Source: Gyrodactylus bullatarudis
Lineage: Eukaryota; Platyhelminthes; Monogenea; Gyrodactylidea; Gyrodactylidae
Assembly (NCBI GenBank): GCA_012064415.1
Contig: SSNU01000172.1
Location: 124,001-188,000 of the forward strand
Reading direction: 5' to 3'
Length of the DNA stretch: 64,000 nucleotides
Shown: positions 45,601 to 56,983 of the stretch, one piece after another
Numbering within the stretch: position 1 is the first letter of the stretch
How the letters are laid out: the number at the start of each line of letters is the position of its first letter
Notes under the pieces: generated by a model
What the model was told of the DNA's origin: nothing
The model's input: only the letters and a program-made list of their open reading frames with translations
Databases searched by the model: none
Program-made: the position numbers and the translations under genes

Positions 45601-48600
45601 CTCGACAGTTTCCAAGGCCAACTTTGGCCCAGGACGTAGCAGTCTTGTTGGTTGTACTAACTTCAATAACATTAGCATGCAAACTTCATCTGCAGTGATG
45701 CTTTCTAATCAGCTAAGCCGGCTGAAGGTAAATGAAGACCTTTCCGTCTACCCCTGGTTCCTTGGCAACATGGATCGTAATGATGCCATGGCCATACTTC
45801 AAAACTGTGATAATGGAACATTTCTCGTTCGTGTTAGTCAAAACCATGAGAGATTGGGTGAATTATCGTTATCATTAGTCTACCAAGAGCCCCGTCATAT
45901 TCGAATACACCGAAAATTCCCTGCTGATAACAATAACCAACAGGTTGTATTTTATCTATCACCAGCAAAGTATTTCACCTGCATTTCTGTAAGTCATTTT
46001 GTTTTATTTCCAAAAAAAAATTTTCTACTATATCTTGTTCAATTCCTGACAATTGAATTATATTTTACCCAGATATCTTTTAGTTCTAGCTAACAAAGCT
46101 AAGTAAGGCGTCTGAAGCATATTCTGAATATCCATACTATAAACTAATTAACCACGGACTAAGAGAATGTATTGGTAGTGAATTGTAAAGCTAATTTTAG
46201 TTCCTTCTATCAATGAAATCAAGTCAAGTATTTGCTTGTCTTGTGGAAACACTTGAGATGAAGATTTTTCAGTTTTAACTTGCCTCATTTTTTGATTATT
46301 CTCGCAAAGAATCGATTAGTCTCTTGTGCAATAAACTTGAGAGAAATAATTCAATTTTTCTCACTTCATAGCTCGATTAATATTTCATTTTTTCTAGATT
46401 TTATTGATCTAAAGTACAACTAGAATGATTAGAAAATAAAATTAAAAAACAAGTCCATCATTAACTAAATTCCAGAGATTTTATACATGCTGAGAAAACT
46501 TGTGTTTGAATCCTTCAATTACGCAAGTTAAGGAGAATTTTTGCATTGAGAAAATTGAAAAAATATGATTCTTTCATACTTACATCCTTAATCTCTTACT
46601 TCTGTATTTACAATTTTGAATTATTCTGATTGGCTGATGTAATCCACAGTTGTTTTCTATCATTCTGGTTTATATCCTCATTTTGTATTGATCGTTTCAA
46701 TTTAAATACATTCATCCAGACAATTTGAATTAGTTTCCAACCAACGCTAATATCATTAGTAGTAAAAAGTGATTGCTCCAGTAAAATTATTATCGACTCA
46801 AGTCAAGTTTTACGATCTAAATCAGCCAATCAGAGTTTAAGTATTAGCATCTGAAAAATCTTTTCTAAATACAGACTTGATCTCATACAGCCTGTTTTAT
46901 TCTCTCTCATCCCTTGAAATGTAACACATTGAAAAATAGTCTAGTATTTTACTTCAACTTTGAATTCATTTTTCTGTGTACTTTTTGGAGCAATTTGATT
47001 TATTCAAATGACATGTTTCATTTTCTCTCTTTCTGTTTTTTTCATCTCACTTAGATAGACCACCCAAATGGAATTGCACATGCAAATTTTCTAAAATTGA
47101 TAATAATTATACAGTTATACTACTTTTTCATTACTCCAAGATCCTGGTTCATTAGAGCCTCAAAAATTGATAAAGTTATATTATTTTCTTGAAAAGACTA
47201 TATCTCCAAGACTATATATCCAAAATCATTGTGGGGGTAAGGGTTAAGGATCATACTACGTAATATTCAAATTTCCCACATCTCCCAAGGTTATATATTT
47301 TTGTATATGTCTGACTAAAAGAATTATATTATTCTAAAAGTATATGAATTATTAGAAAATCAAATGGTGAAAATTGGTCTCTGGGAACAAAACTTACAAG
47401 TAGTATATAATTTTGTGAGGGATCTTATCAATAAGGAATAAAAATTTTATCAAAAGTAACAATCCTTATATGTATGACAGGCTTAGACTCATCTTACTAG
47501 CTATTCAAACACTCAGACAACTCCCCAAATCTATCATGATCATATTCCTAGATAGATGCGATATGTTTGAATTGTTTCTCTACCAATTAGATGCACTGCT
47601 GAGTCTAGATTTGTGACTTCTTGTGGAATTAGAGATGGTCAAAGACTTCAAATTCAATAAAAATCTGAAATTAAACTTTTCACAAGAGACCAAAAGTCAA
47701 TGTACCTAGTCAAATATCGATTCATCCAGGCATGTAAATATCAAATTATAACTCAATTCAACCAATTAAAGTACATTTTAAAATATATATTTTGTCCTGA
47801 TTCAATTGAGATAAGTCTCTTTTGGTTATTCCAACATCAAATATTTAATCAAGTTGCCTTCAATCTCAAAGATACTTAGCTAATTACTAGGGTAATAAAA
47901 TTTTTACTTTTTGTCATTCGATAGAGGTTAAAGTTTGAGAAAAAAAATCCTATTCAATCAAATATTTTTAATTTTCTTCTGATATACTAAATCTCATTTA
48001 AAAATTACAAGTTTTAAACCCGCGCCAACAAATTTGATATTGATAAAATTCACGTTTTTGAGCAATCTGTATGACTTTTCGGATGGTAATTGTTCTGATA
48101 GTTATTTTAAATTCTTCCGTCACATATCCTGATCATTTTCCGTAAATTTTAATGTTTTTAAAGAATTTTGGGAAAAAAGAATTTATGGATATCAGAACAA
48201 AATAATTTTTGATTTTAATTTCTGAAAAATTCCTTTTCTGTGTAAAAGCGTCCAAATTAGCAAATTGCCCAGCAAGTTGTTCGGGAATAAAAATTTATGT
48301 ATTACCCTACTTTTTTGGATTAAAATCGTTTCTTGAAAATGTACAAAACTGAGCTAATGATAAATACATTTGTACATGTACAAATGTACTGTACAGTGAT
48401 CATCACAGAAGGGGGGAACATTTGTCACGAGAGTATTCAATAATCTCTTAAAAACATGTGATGTTTTGTAAATTTTTAAAGAGTAAATATCACCTCATGG
48501 TATTGAAATTTCCAATTTTCCAGGATTTTTAATGATGAAAATAAGGCGTCGATTTGAAAAAAATAAATTAGAAATAAATAATGCCTAGAATTGATAGTAT

Positions 48601-51600
48601 TATGTATGGATTTCTAAATACTCTCAATATTCTAATAATTATTTTAATCTTTCCTTCCCTAGAATCTTGTTGATTACTATCAAAAGAATTCCCTGGAGAA
48701 TTGCTTCGAAGGGATATGCACTAGTCTCCTCTATCCATACATACGCTGCCCCAGTGAGTTTAGTCTATACCAATTTCTCTTTTTTTATATAATATATAAT
48801 AAAAACTTAATTGATCCATAAAAGTTTGATAGATAAATTAATTGCATAATCATTATTAATATTAGAATTAATGAATACAGATAGTTAAAATAGAGATAAA
48901 TTTTCCCTAGCAAATTCAGCTTTTTAAGAGAATTCAAGTCATCCATTAATAGATGTGGTCATAAACAAGCCGAATTTCATCAGTAAATTTTCGCCATTTT
49001 CCAGGGATTTCAAGTTATCGAAATCTCATTGATTTTCAAGTAGTGAAAAGGGACCCGAAATTGAAATTCAACTCATAAACGCCAATGATGTGAGGTAATA
49101 TCATCTGGATTCCGAAAAATATATTCGAATGCTTGATGAAAAATTGAGATTTTTGTAAAAATCATAGATTAACAGCTTTATTTCAATTTCAGCTTTAGTT
49201 TTATTCACGAAAAAATAAGCTCGAAATTTTCCAAAATAATAATTTTAGTTGTTCGACATGAGTTGCCTGATTTCCTCGAAAATATTCTGAGGTTGCTGAC
49301 TGGAAGTCATGCTAGGATTAAGAACGAACGAAGTTATTATGGTGAATAAAGCTTTATTTTCGTCGGTTCTCTTCAGACCAAACACCNNNNNNNNNNNNNN
49401 NNNNNNNNNNNNNNNNNNNNNNNNNNNNNNNNNNNNNNNNNNNNNNNNNNNNNNNNNNNNNNNNNNNNNNNNNNNNNNNNNNNNNNCTAAATTTTCATAT
49501 ATATAAATATAACAAGTCGGTGTTTGGTCTGAAGAGAACCGACGAAAATAAAGCTTTATTCACCATAATAACTTCGTTCGTTCTTAATCCTAGCATGACT
49601 TCCAGTCAGCAACCTCAGAATAATTTTAGTATTCTTGGCCAATAATCAGTACCCTGTATTAGTAAAAGTGAACCCTTTCTATTCTAATACACACAAAATA
49701 TGTAATTTTATTGATCATGTATAATTTTCTGTCGTTTCTCTTACGTACAAGAACCATTTTTGGTTTTTTTCTGCTTATAAAATCCAAATTAGCTCTCATA
49801 TACAGTAGTACACTCCATAGGTATTCTCTTATAAGGTATATAAATACATTAGTAGGGGTGTCTTCAAGTAAAAAAATAAAATAAAAAGACATGAAGATAT
49901 TTAAAAATGTATCATCATCTACATTACATGGTGTCAAATGTTTGTGTACAATCACACCCCCTACCCTTCTAACTACAAATGATCTTTTTCTCTCATAGTT
50001 TCAACTCTTTCGACAAAGACTATCGTTTGAAACATTTAATGAAGATGATGATGACTATAAGTTTTTTTATCAAGGTGGTATTCACCAGTGTTTACTGTAC
50101 ACAGTGTTTTTTTATATATGTGCTTGATTATTATAGATTATCTTTTATTTGAAAATCTATCAACTTAAGGCTTGATATTAAAAAAATCGACTGAATTTTG
50201 TACAGGTAAAATTTGATCGGACTATAGATTTCATCTCTTATTTATTAATTGAAAAATAAAAGATGCTTCTCCCGCTAGCTATCATTGATGTCTAGATTCT
50301 CGTGGACCTTTCAAGAATTTCAACTTTTTCATTTCTATTTAAATGAGAATGACGAATTTATTAAAGTTTTATGGTGATAATCGGTTTTCTTGTCTTATTT
50401 TGATTCTAAAAACCAACTTTTGATGACTCTATCACTTTAAAATAAGCAAAAATTTCTCAACTCAAAGTTGAGAAAAATGGGAATTTCGATATTTTTTCTT
50501 CATATCGTGAAAGTTGGCCTCGTGATTTAGATTTCAAAAAAATCAAATTCGATTTCTTAACCCTTTCTGTGCCGATGGACATATATGTCCATTTTCCAAT
50601 TTTTTGAACCTTCATAACTCTACCAGTTTGATAAGTTTCTGGATCAATTAAAGTTTAAATTGAAGCCCACAATGTGAAGTTGCATTAGTAATATTTTTGG
50701 CCAAATAACTTGGTATCTTCATAGCTAAATTTTGGTTTTCATAAAAATTGTGAAATATTCTCGGCACCGAATGAAAATATTAAGAATTTTGCAATAATCT
50801 TAACCCTTCCGTAGCCATTGTACCCTGGAAGGAACATTGCATTCAAAATGCATTTTTAGATCGAAAATTTGCATTTTCACAAAAAGTTTTATTCTCATTC
50901 TATTATTTAAGAAATGCTCTTTAAGATGATATAAAAACCAACTTTATTTTTGATTTAAAAAAATTAAAAAATTTACATTGAAAATCGGAAAATTCAAAAA
51001 ATAATTTTTTCCCAAATTGGATATATTGAATGAATTTTAAAAATTCTTATCGAAATAATGAAGAGTAGAAAAAAATCATCTAAATAATATAGCTTTTCTT
51101 TTACATGTTCCTGCAATAATCAACTTTATATCTTATTTCGTTGCAGAGATATTCTTAATTGAAATCTTGTTCCCATGGGGGTACACTGGCATCCCCAAGA
51201 ACTATAATAGTAATTATTTTTCAATAATTTTATGAAAAAACCATCAATAATCTCAATTTTAAATGTAAGTTTTATTAGCATAGTTTCTAATCGTATTAAT
51301 TATACGTATAATACTTGAAAAATTAAAATATTTTAAATTAAATATATTATTTTCATCATTCATGAATCCCTTAGAAACATTGAGAATTTTTAAAAACCTA
51401 AACTAATGACAGGGTCTTTTCTTTAACCAATAAGAATATTCTGACTAAAGAATATTATCGAAATAAGTACAATTATCATCATATAGGAGTTTATTTCATT
51501 GCAAATAATGAGTCTCATTGATAATATCAACCCTGATGTCAGTGCTATGGAGGATTGTGAATCAGACGAATCCTGCTTGGAAATACAAGAGGATTTACTT

Positions 51601-53244
51601 TCTGATGAAGAAGAAATCATTTATACCCACAACAGGACACTGAAGTGGGAAAAGAGAGATATGAAGGAACCCATAACTGATTTCAGATCACCTCCCGAAT
51701 TGGACCGATCAAGCAGAACAGTTCTAGAATGTTTTCAAGAATTCATCACTGACGAGATGCTAGATCTTTGCTTGGAAGAGAGTGAGAAATATGCATTGCA
51801 GAACTCAGGCCAAAGTTTAAACTTGACCAAACAAGAGCTCCGTCAGATAATTGGCATGCATATCTTAATGGGAATAATTCGACTGCCTGCTGTCTGTATG
51901 TATTGGGAAAGTGACACGAGAATAGACAATATTGCATCAGTAATGAGCCGAAACAGATATCGTAAAATCGTTGGAAATCTTCATTTTACTGATAATCTCA
52001 TGGCTACAGAAGAAACGAAGAGAGACAAAATTTGGAAGATTAGAAAATGGGTTGATATGTTCAATATGTCTTGCATTACTTCAAGAGATCCAGATGAATT
52101 TCAATCGATTGATGAACTGATGATTCCAACAAAAGGAAAATCCATTAGATAACATTTTTAGGAAAATTTTGTCCAGTACAACAGTACATAAAAGGTAAAC
52201 CCAATCCCTGGGGAATAAAAGTGGTGAGAGACAATTTCAGTCATTGGCCGTCCCACTCTACTCGTGAAGACAGAGGAAGATGTAAAAAATGTGGCCAAAA
52301 GACGCAAATATACTGTTCAAAGTGTAAAGTTAAATTGTGTTTTGTTCAGAACCGTGAATGTTTCACAGAATACCATAAATAAAATTTTTCTATTTAAAAA
52401 TTATTTTGTCGCTTACAAGTAGATTGATCTTAGGCATGCCGTTGTACCCTCTTGGGAACATGAAATATTTTTAAAACTATAAGTCTTAGAAAAAAACTAA
52501 TTGTACCATTGAATTCAGAAACTTTGATTTGGTCAAGATAACATAAAATATTTTTTTTCTTGAAAAAAAAATTTCCCTGGCTACGGAAGGGTTAAATTCC
52601 CATTCTCAAATTAACTAGGTTTAGTAAACTTATTGATAACCTGGTTTAGTTATAGCCGTCATGCTCGTCATAATAGTTAATTATAACTTATCAATGATAA
52701 GTAAGGCCTCAATGCTTTAAATTTATTATCAGTTTTTTTAATATCAAAGAAAAGAATTAGAGTTTTTCATATTCTTTTAAAATGAGTTAATTCTTAGTTC
52801 TGGGGAAAGTCATCTTTTAAGCAATGGTTCATTCACGATTTAGAATTCCCTAGTTTAGATTCTGAAAATAACAAATATTTTACCAGTAAAAACAATATCT
52901 GTGTACTTGGTTTCTTCAAATTCAAGATCTAAATACATTTTTTCGAATTGATAAAAATAGCCTTTTGGTAGCGCGAGTTATCAATAATCCCATTGATTAT
53001 TTCAGACCTAATAAACCCGATTCTTGGTCAAGTGATCGAACAATTCAATCCAGAGGAAGAATATCAAACTATTAATTCTTCAACAGATATCTACGCCCAG
53101 ATACCACTGATAAAAGGAGAATTAGTTGTCATCATGGATACAATGGATTTGGAAAGATTTGGCTATTTCGGTTATTGCCAGGCCTGGAGACGGGGACGTG
53201 TTGGAATCTTTCCAAAGAATCTTGTTCATATCAACAATGTATGA
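30674..53244 (+). CDS. Vav: Vav guanine nucleotide exchange factor
   Basis: Fifteen exons, phases agreeing throughout: 30674-31357, 31418-31624, 32482-32580, 35290-35454, 35573-35664, 35734-35779, 36642-36728, 39522-39640, 40250-40383, 41152-41523, 44672-44976, 45200-45256, 45311-45988, 48663-48753 and 53006-53244. They give about 1,124 aa. In order: CH (8-125); acidic region with a Tyr in EDTIYDTVLY like the inhibitory tyrosine of Vav; DH from about 180 (LLTVPMQRVLKYHLLLE); PH (about 385-500); degenerate C1 (505-560); N-SH3 (about 735-789, EFWVPSAILE); SH2 (about 935-1045, GTFLVRVS); C-SH3 (about 1068-1120, VGIFPKNLVHI). Vav activates Rac/Rho GTPases downstream of receptor tyrosine kinases. 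It is longer than human Vav (845 as I recall) because of Ser/Asn-rich linkers before both SH3 and SH2. Five introns exceed 2.6 kb and hold transposons. Confidence 0.93.
33097..33845 (-). mobile_element. decayed, internally deleted piggyBac-type element in Vav intron 3
   Basis: On the minus strand 33845-33526 encodes an acidic start (PESDDPDSS) and a piggyBac N-terminal region (QKTILDYFYKFFSAEMISLM). 33459-33205 encodes only the C-terminal cysteine-rich finger (RICPVCKKKSYYFCAYCKKF). The catalytic core between them is missing. The likely 3' end near 33127 reads, inverted, CTAACCTATTAAGTCCCGAT followed by CGGACGTATACG, which resembles the terminus of the related sequence near 50557. The element is not functional. 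Confidence 0.7.
33850..34960 (-). mobile_element. Penelope-like retroelement fragment (RT plus GIY-YIG)
   Basis: Read on the minus strand, 34944-34699 encodes reverse-transcriptase segments SIDVSSLFPITAIEETL and DGIALGSPLNPVLADIFLG. About 34640-34540 encodes YVDDTFILM, the RT catalytic box. 34110-33941 encodes a GIY-YIG-type nuclease segment, DYGASYIGKTIRKLSTRSRD. The order RT then GIY-YIG is typical of Penelope-like elements. Stops and frameshifts interrupt it (for example after FVEKFINI), so it is a dead copy. It abuts the piggyBac remnant in Vav intron 3. Confidence 0.85.
36202..36327. repeat. small MITE in Vav intron 6
   Basis: The ends TATAATTATTACGTTCTAGA and GTACCTAGAACGAAATAATT are near-perfect inverted copies of about 22 bp around a 126-bp unit. 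No coding capacity. Confidence 0.6.
36828..37084. mobile_element. piggyBac-type MITE in Vav intron 7
   Basis: A 257-bp unit lies between two TTAA sites (36824-36827 and 37085-37088), the piggyBac target duplication. Its ends, CCCTTAACGTCCCA and TGGGACTTTAAGGA, are inverted repeats matching at 12 of 14 positions. The interior recurs in decayed form at 17536-17786. Confidence 0.8.
38101..38255. repeat. 155-bp MITE with AGCCTC ends
   Basis: AGCCTCAAAAAATA on the left and TACTTTTTGAGGCT on the right form imperfect inverted ends. The same AGAGCCTCAAAAA terminus occurs near 664, 28963, 37424 and 47154, so it is a dispersed family. Confidence 0.55.
41524..44671. other. Vav intron 10, no internal feature seen
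   Basis: This 3.1-kb AT-rich intron shows no gene, RNA or clear transposon to my reading. Confidence 0.5.
45989..48662. other. Vav intron 13
   Basis: This is a 2.7-kb AT-rich intron. The only notable piece is an AGAGCCTCAAAAA terminus near 47154, related to the MITE at 38101. A short palindrome (CATTTGTACATGTACAAATG) lies near 48369. Confidence 0.5.
48905..49185. repeat. decayed family A copy
   Basis: The block GATTTTCAAGTAGTGAAAA and the sequence near 49140 (GATGAAAAATTGAGATTTTT) match the spacer and right arm of the fold-back element at 2612-3336. Confidence 0.6.
49284..49621. repeat. perfect 103-bp inverted repeat around an assembly gap
   Basis: 49284-49386 and 49519-49621 are exact inverted copies as read, for example ATTCTGAGGTTGCTGACTGG against CCAGTCAGCAACCTCAGAAT. 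Between them lie 110 N (49387-49496) and 22 bp of AT-rich sequence. It is either a young transposon whose interior is unassembled or an assembly artefact at a hairpin. Confidence 0.85.
49387..49496. other. assembly gap inside the inverted repeat
   Basis: A run of 110 N begins immediately at the inner end of the left arm. Confidence 0.99.
50290..50560. repeat. decayed family A copy
   Basis: Segments such as AACTTTTGATGACTCTATCA and CTCAACTCAAAGTTGAGAAA resemble the arm of the 2612-3336 element in the same order. The copy is diverged and its edges are unclear. Confidence 0.45.
50804..52591 (+). mobile_element. piggyBac element, internally deleted, in Vav intron 14
   Basis: A 1,788-bp unit is flanked by TTAA on both sides (50800-50803 and 52592-52595). 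Its ends, CCCTTCCGTAGCCA and TGGCTACGGAAGGG, are perfect 14-bp inverted repeats. It carries a broken transposase on the plus strand. The TTAA sites and ends define it as piggyBac superfamily. The deletion of the core makes it non-autonomous. Confidence 0.93.
51508..52381 (+). pseudogene. broken piggyBac transposase
   Basis: From ATG at 51508 the frame encodes an acidic N-terminus (EIQEDLLSDEEEII), a piggyBac core start (VLECFQEFITDEMLDLCLEE, IGMHILMGIIRLP) and the first catalytic region (IDELMIPTKGK), then a stop at 52150. In another frame QQYIKGKPNPWGIKV follows. This jumps straight to the C-terminal finger (RCKKCGQKTQIYCSKCKVK, RECFTEYHK). The region holding the second and third catalytic Asp is deleted, and a frameshift is present. 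No restored product is implied. Confidence 0.9.
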
Positions 53245-53968
53245 TTTGACACGAGTCCCCATCTCCCTTGTAAATATATATTTTCACGATGAAATCATTA
53301 TCAAAATTACAATCCCTTTTATTTACCATCATCATTCAGGTTTGTAGATTTATTTATTTTGCTAGATGTTTCATGCACTCATCTTGTGTTGGGTCAAAAG
53401 ATTGACTCTAACATTTAAATATCCTCAAAACAGTACACTAACGTTGTACACTGGTCTTAAGTTTGATTTTGATTAATAAACCAAATGTTATTATTATTAC
53501 TTATTAGTACGTCTTGTTTGTATTCCTTTTTCTTTCATTATCTATCCATGATGAGGATATGTATTGGGGGAATAAAAGAAGCACCATCTACTTTTGGATT
53601 TATTTTGATGAATGAAGAAATATAAATAATATAAAGAGTATAGATTATTAACAAGAAAGAAAAATGAAGCCCAAGACATGATGAATTACGTTATAATTAT
53701 ATTTTTTATATACAATATAAATATATATATCACTGTGATGATATTATCTGAGCAATCATCAAAAAATTATCTTTTTCTTCCTCCGACAACTGAATTTTTT
53801 TGAGAATGAGTCAAGTTTCTTTATCACTATCAAATTTATTCATTTCTCCATTATTACTGTATATTAGCAATAGATTTATTACTAATAATAATAGATTCTA
53901 ATGTACACTGAATATAAACCTAATACAAGATAAAAAAGCAAATCAATCAACATAATTGGAGATGTCAT
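53245..53968. other. convergent 3' spacer between Vav and BRD8-like
   Basis: It contains AATAAA near 53476 for Vav and AT-rich sequence. No further gene is recognised. Confidence 0.5.
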
Positions 53969-56871
53969 TCAAGAATTGAGTCTCAAGGTCATTAGCTTGT
54001 TTATGTCAACTTCGACGAGGGAATAAATTTTAGAGATCAACTCTTCCCGTTCATGAGCCTTGGTAATGACGCAAAGTTCATTATTGCTTGGATTGCCTGA
54101 TTGGTTACTATTGTCTTCATTGGAACTTTCTAGGGGAGAGTTGATGATAAGGCTCATCTTCTTCATGCTTAAAACTGCCATAAAGTCATGAGCAAAGTGA
54201 ACACCATCAAGGAAAGCTTTGGCCAAAACCAATCCTTGCAGTTCTCTCAAGTCTTTATTTAAACTAAATTTAAAAAAAAAGTCATAAAATACGTCCTTGT
54301 TTATTCAACATGAAGTAGAGGTTTTTTACTCACTTGAAAGATCGTCCAGTAGAACTACGACAAAATCGCATTGTCTTGTCAATGACATCTTTGGCGATTT
54401 TCTGCCATTCTAAGGTTCCCTCCCCAATGAATGGAGAAGAAGGACCGCTGTCCATTGATGAATTGGTTATCGACGGAGTTCCAATCCTATGCACAATGGA
54501 ACTAGTTTCAGAGTTCTCTCCAGAGACTTCGTTTTTGTCTAAAAGTTTAAAAACGTTGATGATCCATCAGAATTATCTACCCACAAAAACATGACAAAGA
54601 GAATCAGATTTTAATGTCTCAAATTTAGTCATCGAGAGAGATGATTTGATCAACTGAATTGAAAAATTCTAATGCCTCACTGAAAAGATTCTAATTGAAA
54701 GGGAGATGGAAGAATACATGGGGAGATTTTATCAATAAAATTCGCAAGGGGAGATTACAAAGAAACAGTTGAAAGATAAGAAAATTTCTCCTTAAAAATA
54801 CACATGGAGGCATCGATTTTTTCCCAAAAAATACCCGGAAGTTGTCCAAAAATTTATTTCATCATTTCTCTGCATTTGTATATCGAATGAAGAGAGATAT
54901 TTTCCTATTTAGGAGAGAGAAAATTGTTATTTCCTAATAATATAGATAAATTTCCATGATGCCACTCAATGGACCTAATCTACACGGAAAAAAATATGGC
55001 CAACTAACTGGAGAAAATTTTAAATTTGCGTATAATGTCATAGCAGAATTGATGATAGAAAGCCTTCTTCTGAAGAAGGACATCAACTGGACTCTTGTCA
55101 ATATCACCATCTTCGATAGTCTTGACAGTTGTGTATAATTTGAGCAATATTTTTTCCTGAGATGAGCTAGCCAAAAGTGTTGGATTAACCTTGGAGGCAA
55201 TGACGATGTTCTGATAGCCCTGGGTCTTGCCAAAATTGTAGGGATGATTTGTCTTGATATCATGATGACAATGACTCTCCTGGCAAATTATGCACAAGGA
55301 ATAATCGATATTCTTTTGAGCTGAGAGTGTCTTGTATTCTGATGATAGAATAGTTTATCAGATTCAATTTTCTAAGATACCTATAATATAACTCTTACCC
55401 TGGAATGAATCAATGGTTGGATCGTCATTCTCGATTTTGGGAGTAGACTGGAGACCCCCAGAGGATGAACCACTTCTAAGGCGTACTTTAATGTTTCGTT
55501 CGTGTTCTGGCGATGAGTCATACTCGTTATCTTCCTCCTCCTCTTCATCAACTTCGTCTTCTTCATTTTCTTCACTTTCCTCTTTTCCAGTTTGACTGGC
55601 TTCGTTCTCTTCATCATCCAGTTCCACTGTACTCTTGTTTAAATTAATCTTAACTTTAAGTTTCGAGTTACTAAAAAAGTGTCAAGATTTTATTTTATTC
55701 ATTAATCTACTATAAAGTAGTTTACTAACTTTCTTTCATTTTGATTTTCGTCATTATTCGAACTCATAAGGAAATCTTCCTCAGCATTATCCTCTAGTTG
55801 CGTGCAATCCATCTCCATAGTTGATTCTGTGTTAACTGAATCATCAGAATTAACATATTCAGGTTCATCGTCATATCTAAAGTTGAAAACGTAAAAGTAA
55901 ATTTCTACAAATTATCTTGTCATCTTCAAAACTCACATTTCATCTGGTTTAACCTTTCTTGTCGTTGGATTTCGAGTAAGTGTCTTACGCCGACCTCTCT
56001 GACCTTTTTCATGAGTAGTCTTGACATTGGAATGAGAAGAATCAACAATACTTCGTCTTGATGCACTCAGACCCTCAAGAACGCTTAGATTCATAGTTGA
56101 CTGTCGAGCGGAGCTAACTTCTCCGAGCAATGAAGATTTTATATGTGAGGGTGCATGATTTTGAGTGGACCATGTGGTTTTATCAAAGTCCTTGTGATAG
56201 AAATATGTATCCTTCAGCTATGAATCAGCATGAATTGAAATTTTTATTTGAGAATTATCAACACTGAAACTTACATAATCACACAGTTTGTTTTTGTTTT
56301 CTTCATAAACCTGATGGGGGTTCAATTTCAACAGGTTCACATTCTTTGATATCACATTCCGTGCTTTTTTATCCATATAATATTGCTTTAAATCAGCTAA
56401 TTGCTCTTGAGATAGCTCTTTATTCTGAATTTTTTCTTTCAACAATTTCAAAAATCTAAAATATTACCCTCCATAATTATCTTACTCATTTTTTGATCTA
56501 TTAGCGTTTATCAAAAGCGACAATTCTTCCATTCTTTCTATAGTTAATTTCTTGAGTAAAATTTTAGGAACAGGTAGATGAGAAATTTGGGTTCGATTAT
56601 TTTTTCTATAAATTTCAGCTGAGTCCATGAGCAAACAATACTGCTTGGCACAGTTTTTGGCACTGCACCATGATATATCAGCCCCTGGTGGAGTGAATTT
56701 CTGTAAACTTCTGCCTATATTGTTCCATGGTATTTGTTGGTTATTACAGTCTGCAACAATACTAGAAAGAGCAAGGCGTTCCCTAAGAGGCCATAGACCT
56801 GGACCATGTCCAGAATTAAGGTTATTCTCCCCAGGAAGTAATTTAGAGCAGTCAATTTCAACTTTGTTCAT
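53969..56871 (-). CDS. BRD8: BRD8-like subunit of the NuA4/TIP60 complex, without a bromodomain
   Basis: Eight exons: 56871-56486, 56455-56275, 56217-55937, 55876-55730, 55670-55399, 55338-55009, 54538-54334 and 54263-53969. They give 698 aa with all phases agreeing; the first intron is only 30 nt. The N-terminus matches BRD8 (WPLRERLALSSIVA, PPGADISWCSAKNCAKQY, LLKKLTIERMEELSLLI). The middle is basic, then very acidic (EENEEDEVDEEEEEDNEYD). Exon 6 encodes a Cys/His module (LCIICQESHCHHD to FYHQFCYDIIRKF) that I do not know from BRD8. The last two exons are unidentified. Human BRD8 is about 1,235 aa as I recall and has bromodomains; none is visible here. BRD8 belongs to a histone acetyltransferase complex that activates transcription. 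Exons 6-8 could belong to another gene, but phases join well. Confidence 0.78.
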
Positions 56872-56983
56872 CTTTTAGCTTTAAAATATTAATCAAGTAA
56901 AAGTTTGGTTTTGAATACTTCAAACTAAATATTTGTTTTAAAGAAACCAAATATTGATATTCACTGTTTAGCTGATAAGTGAT
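56872..56983. promoter_or_regulatory. shared promoter of BRD8-like and CTR9
   Basis: A span of 112 bp separates the divergent start codons if the CTR9 start at 56984 is right. No TATA element is distinguishable. Confidence 0.45.
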
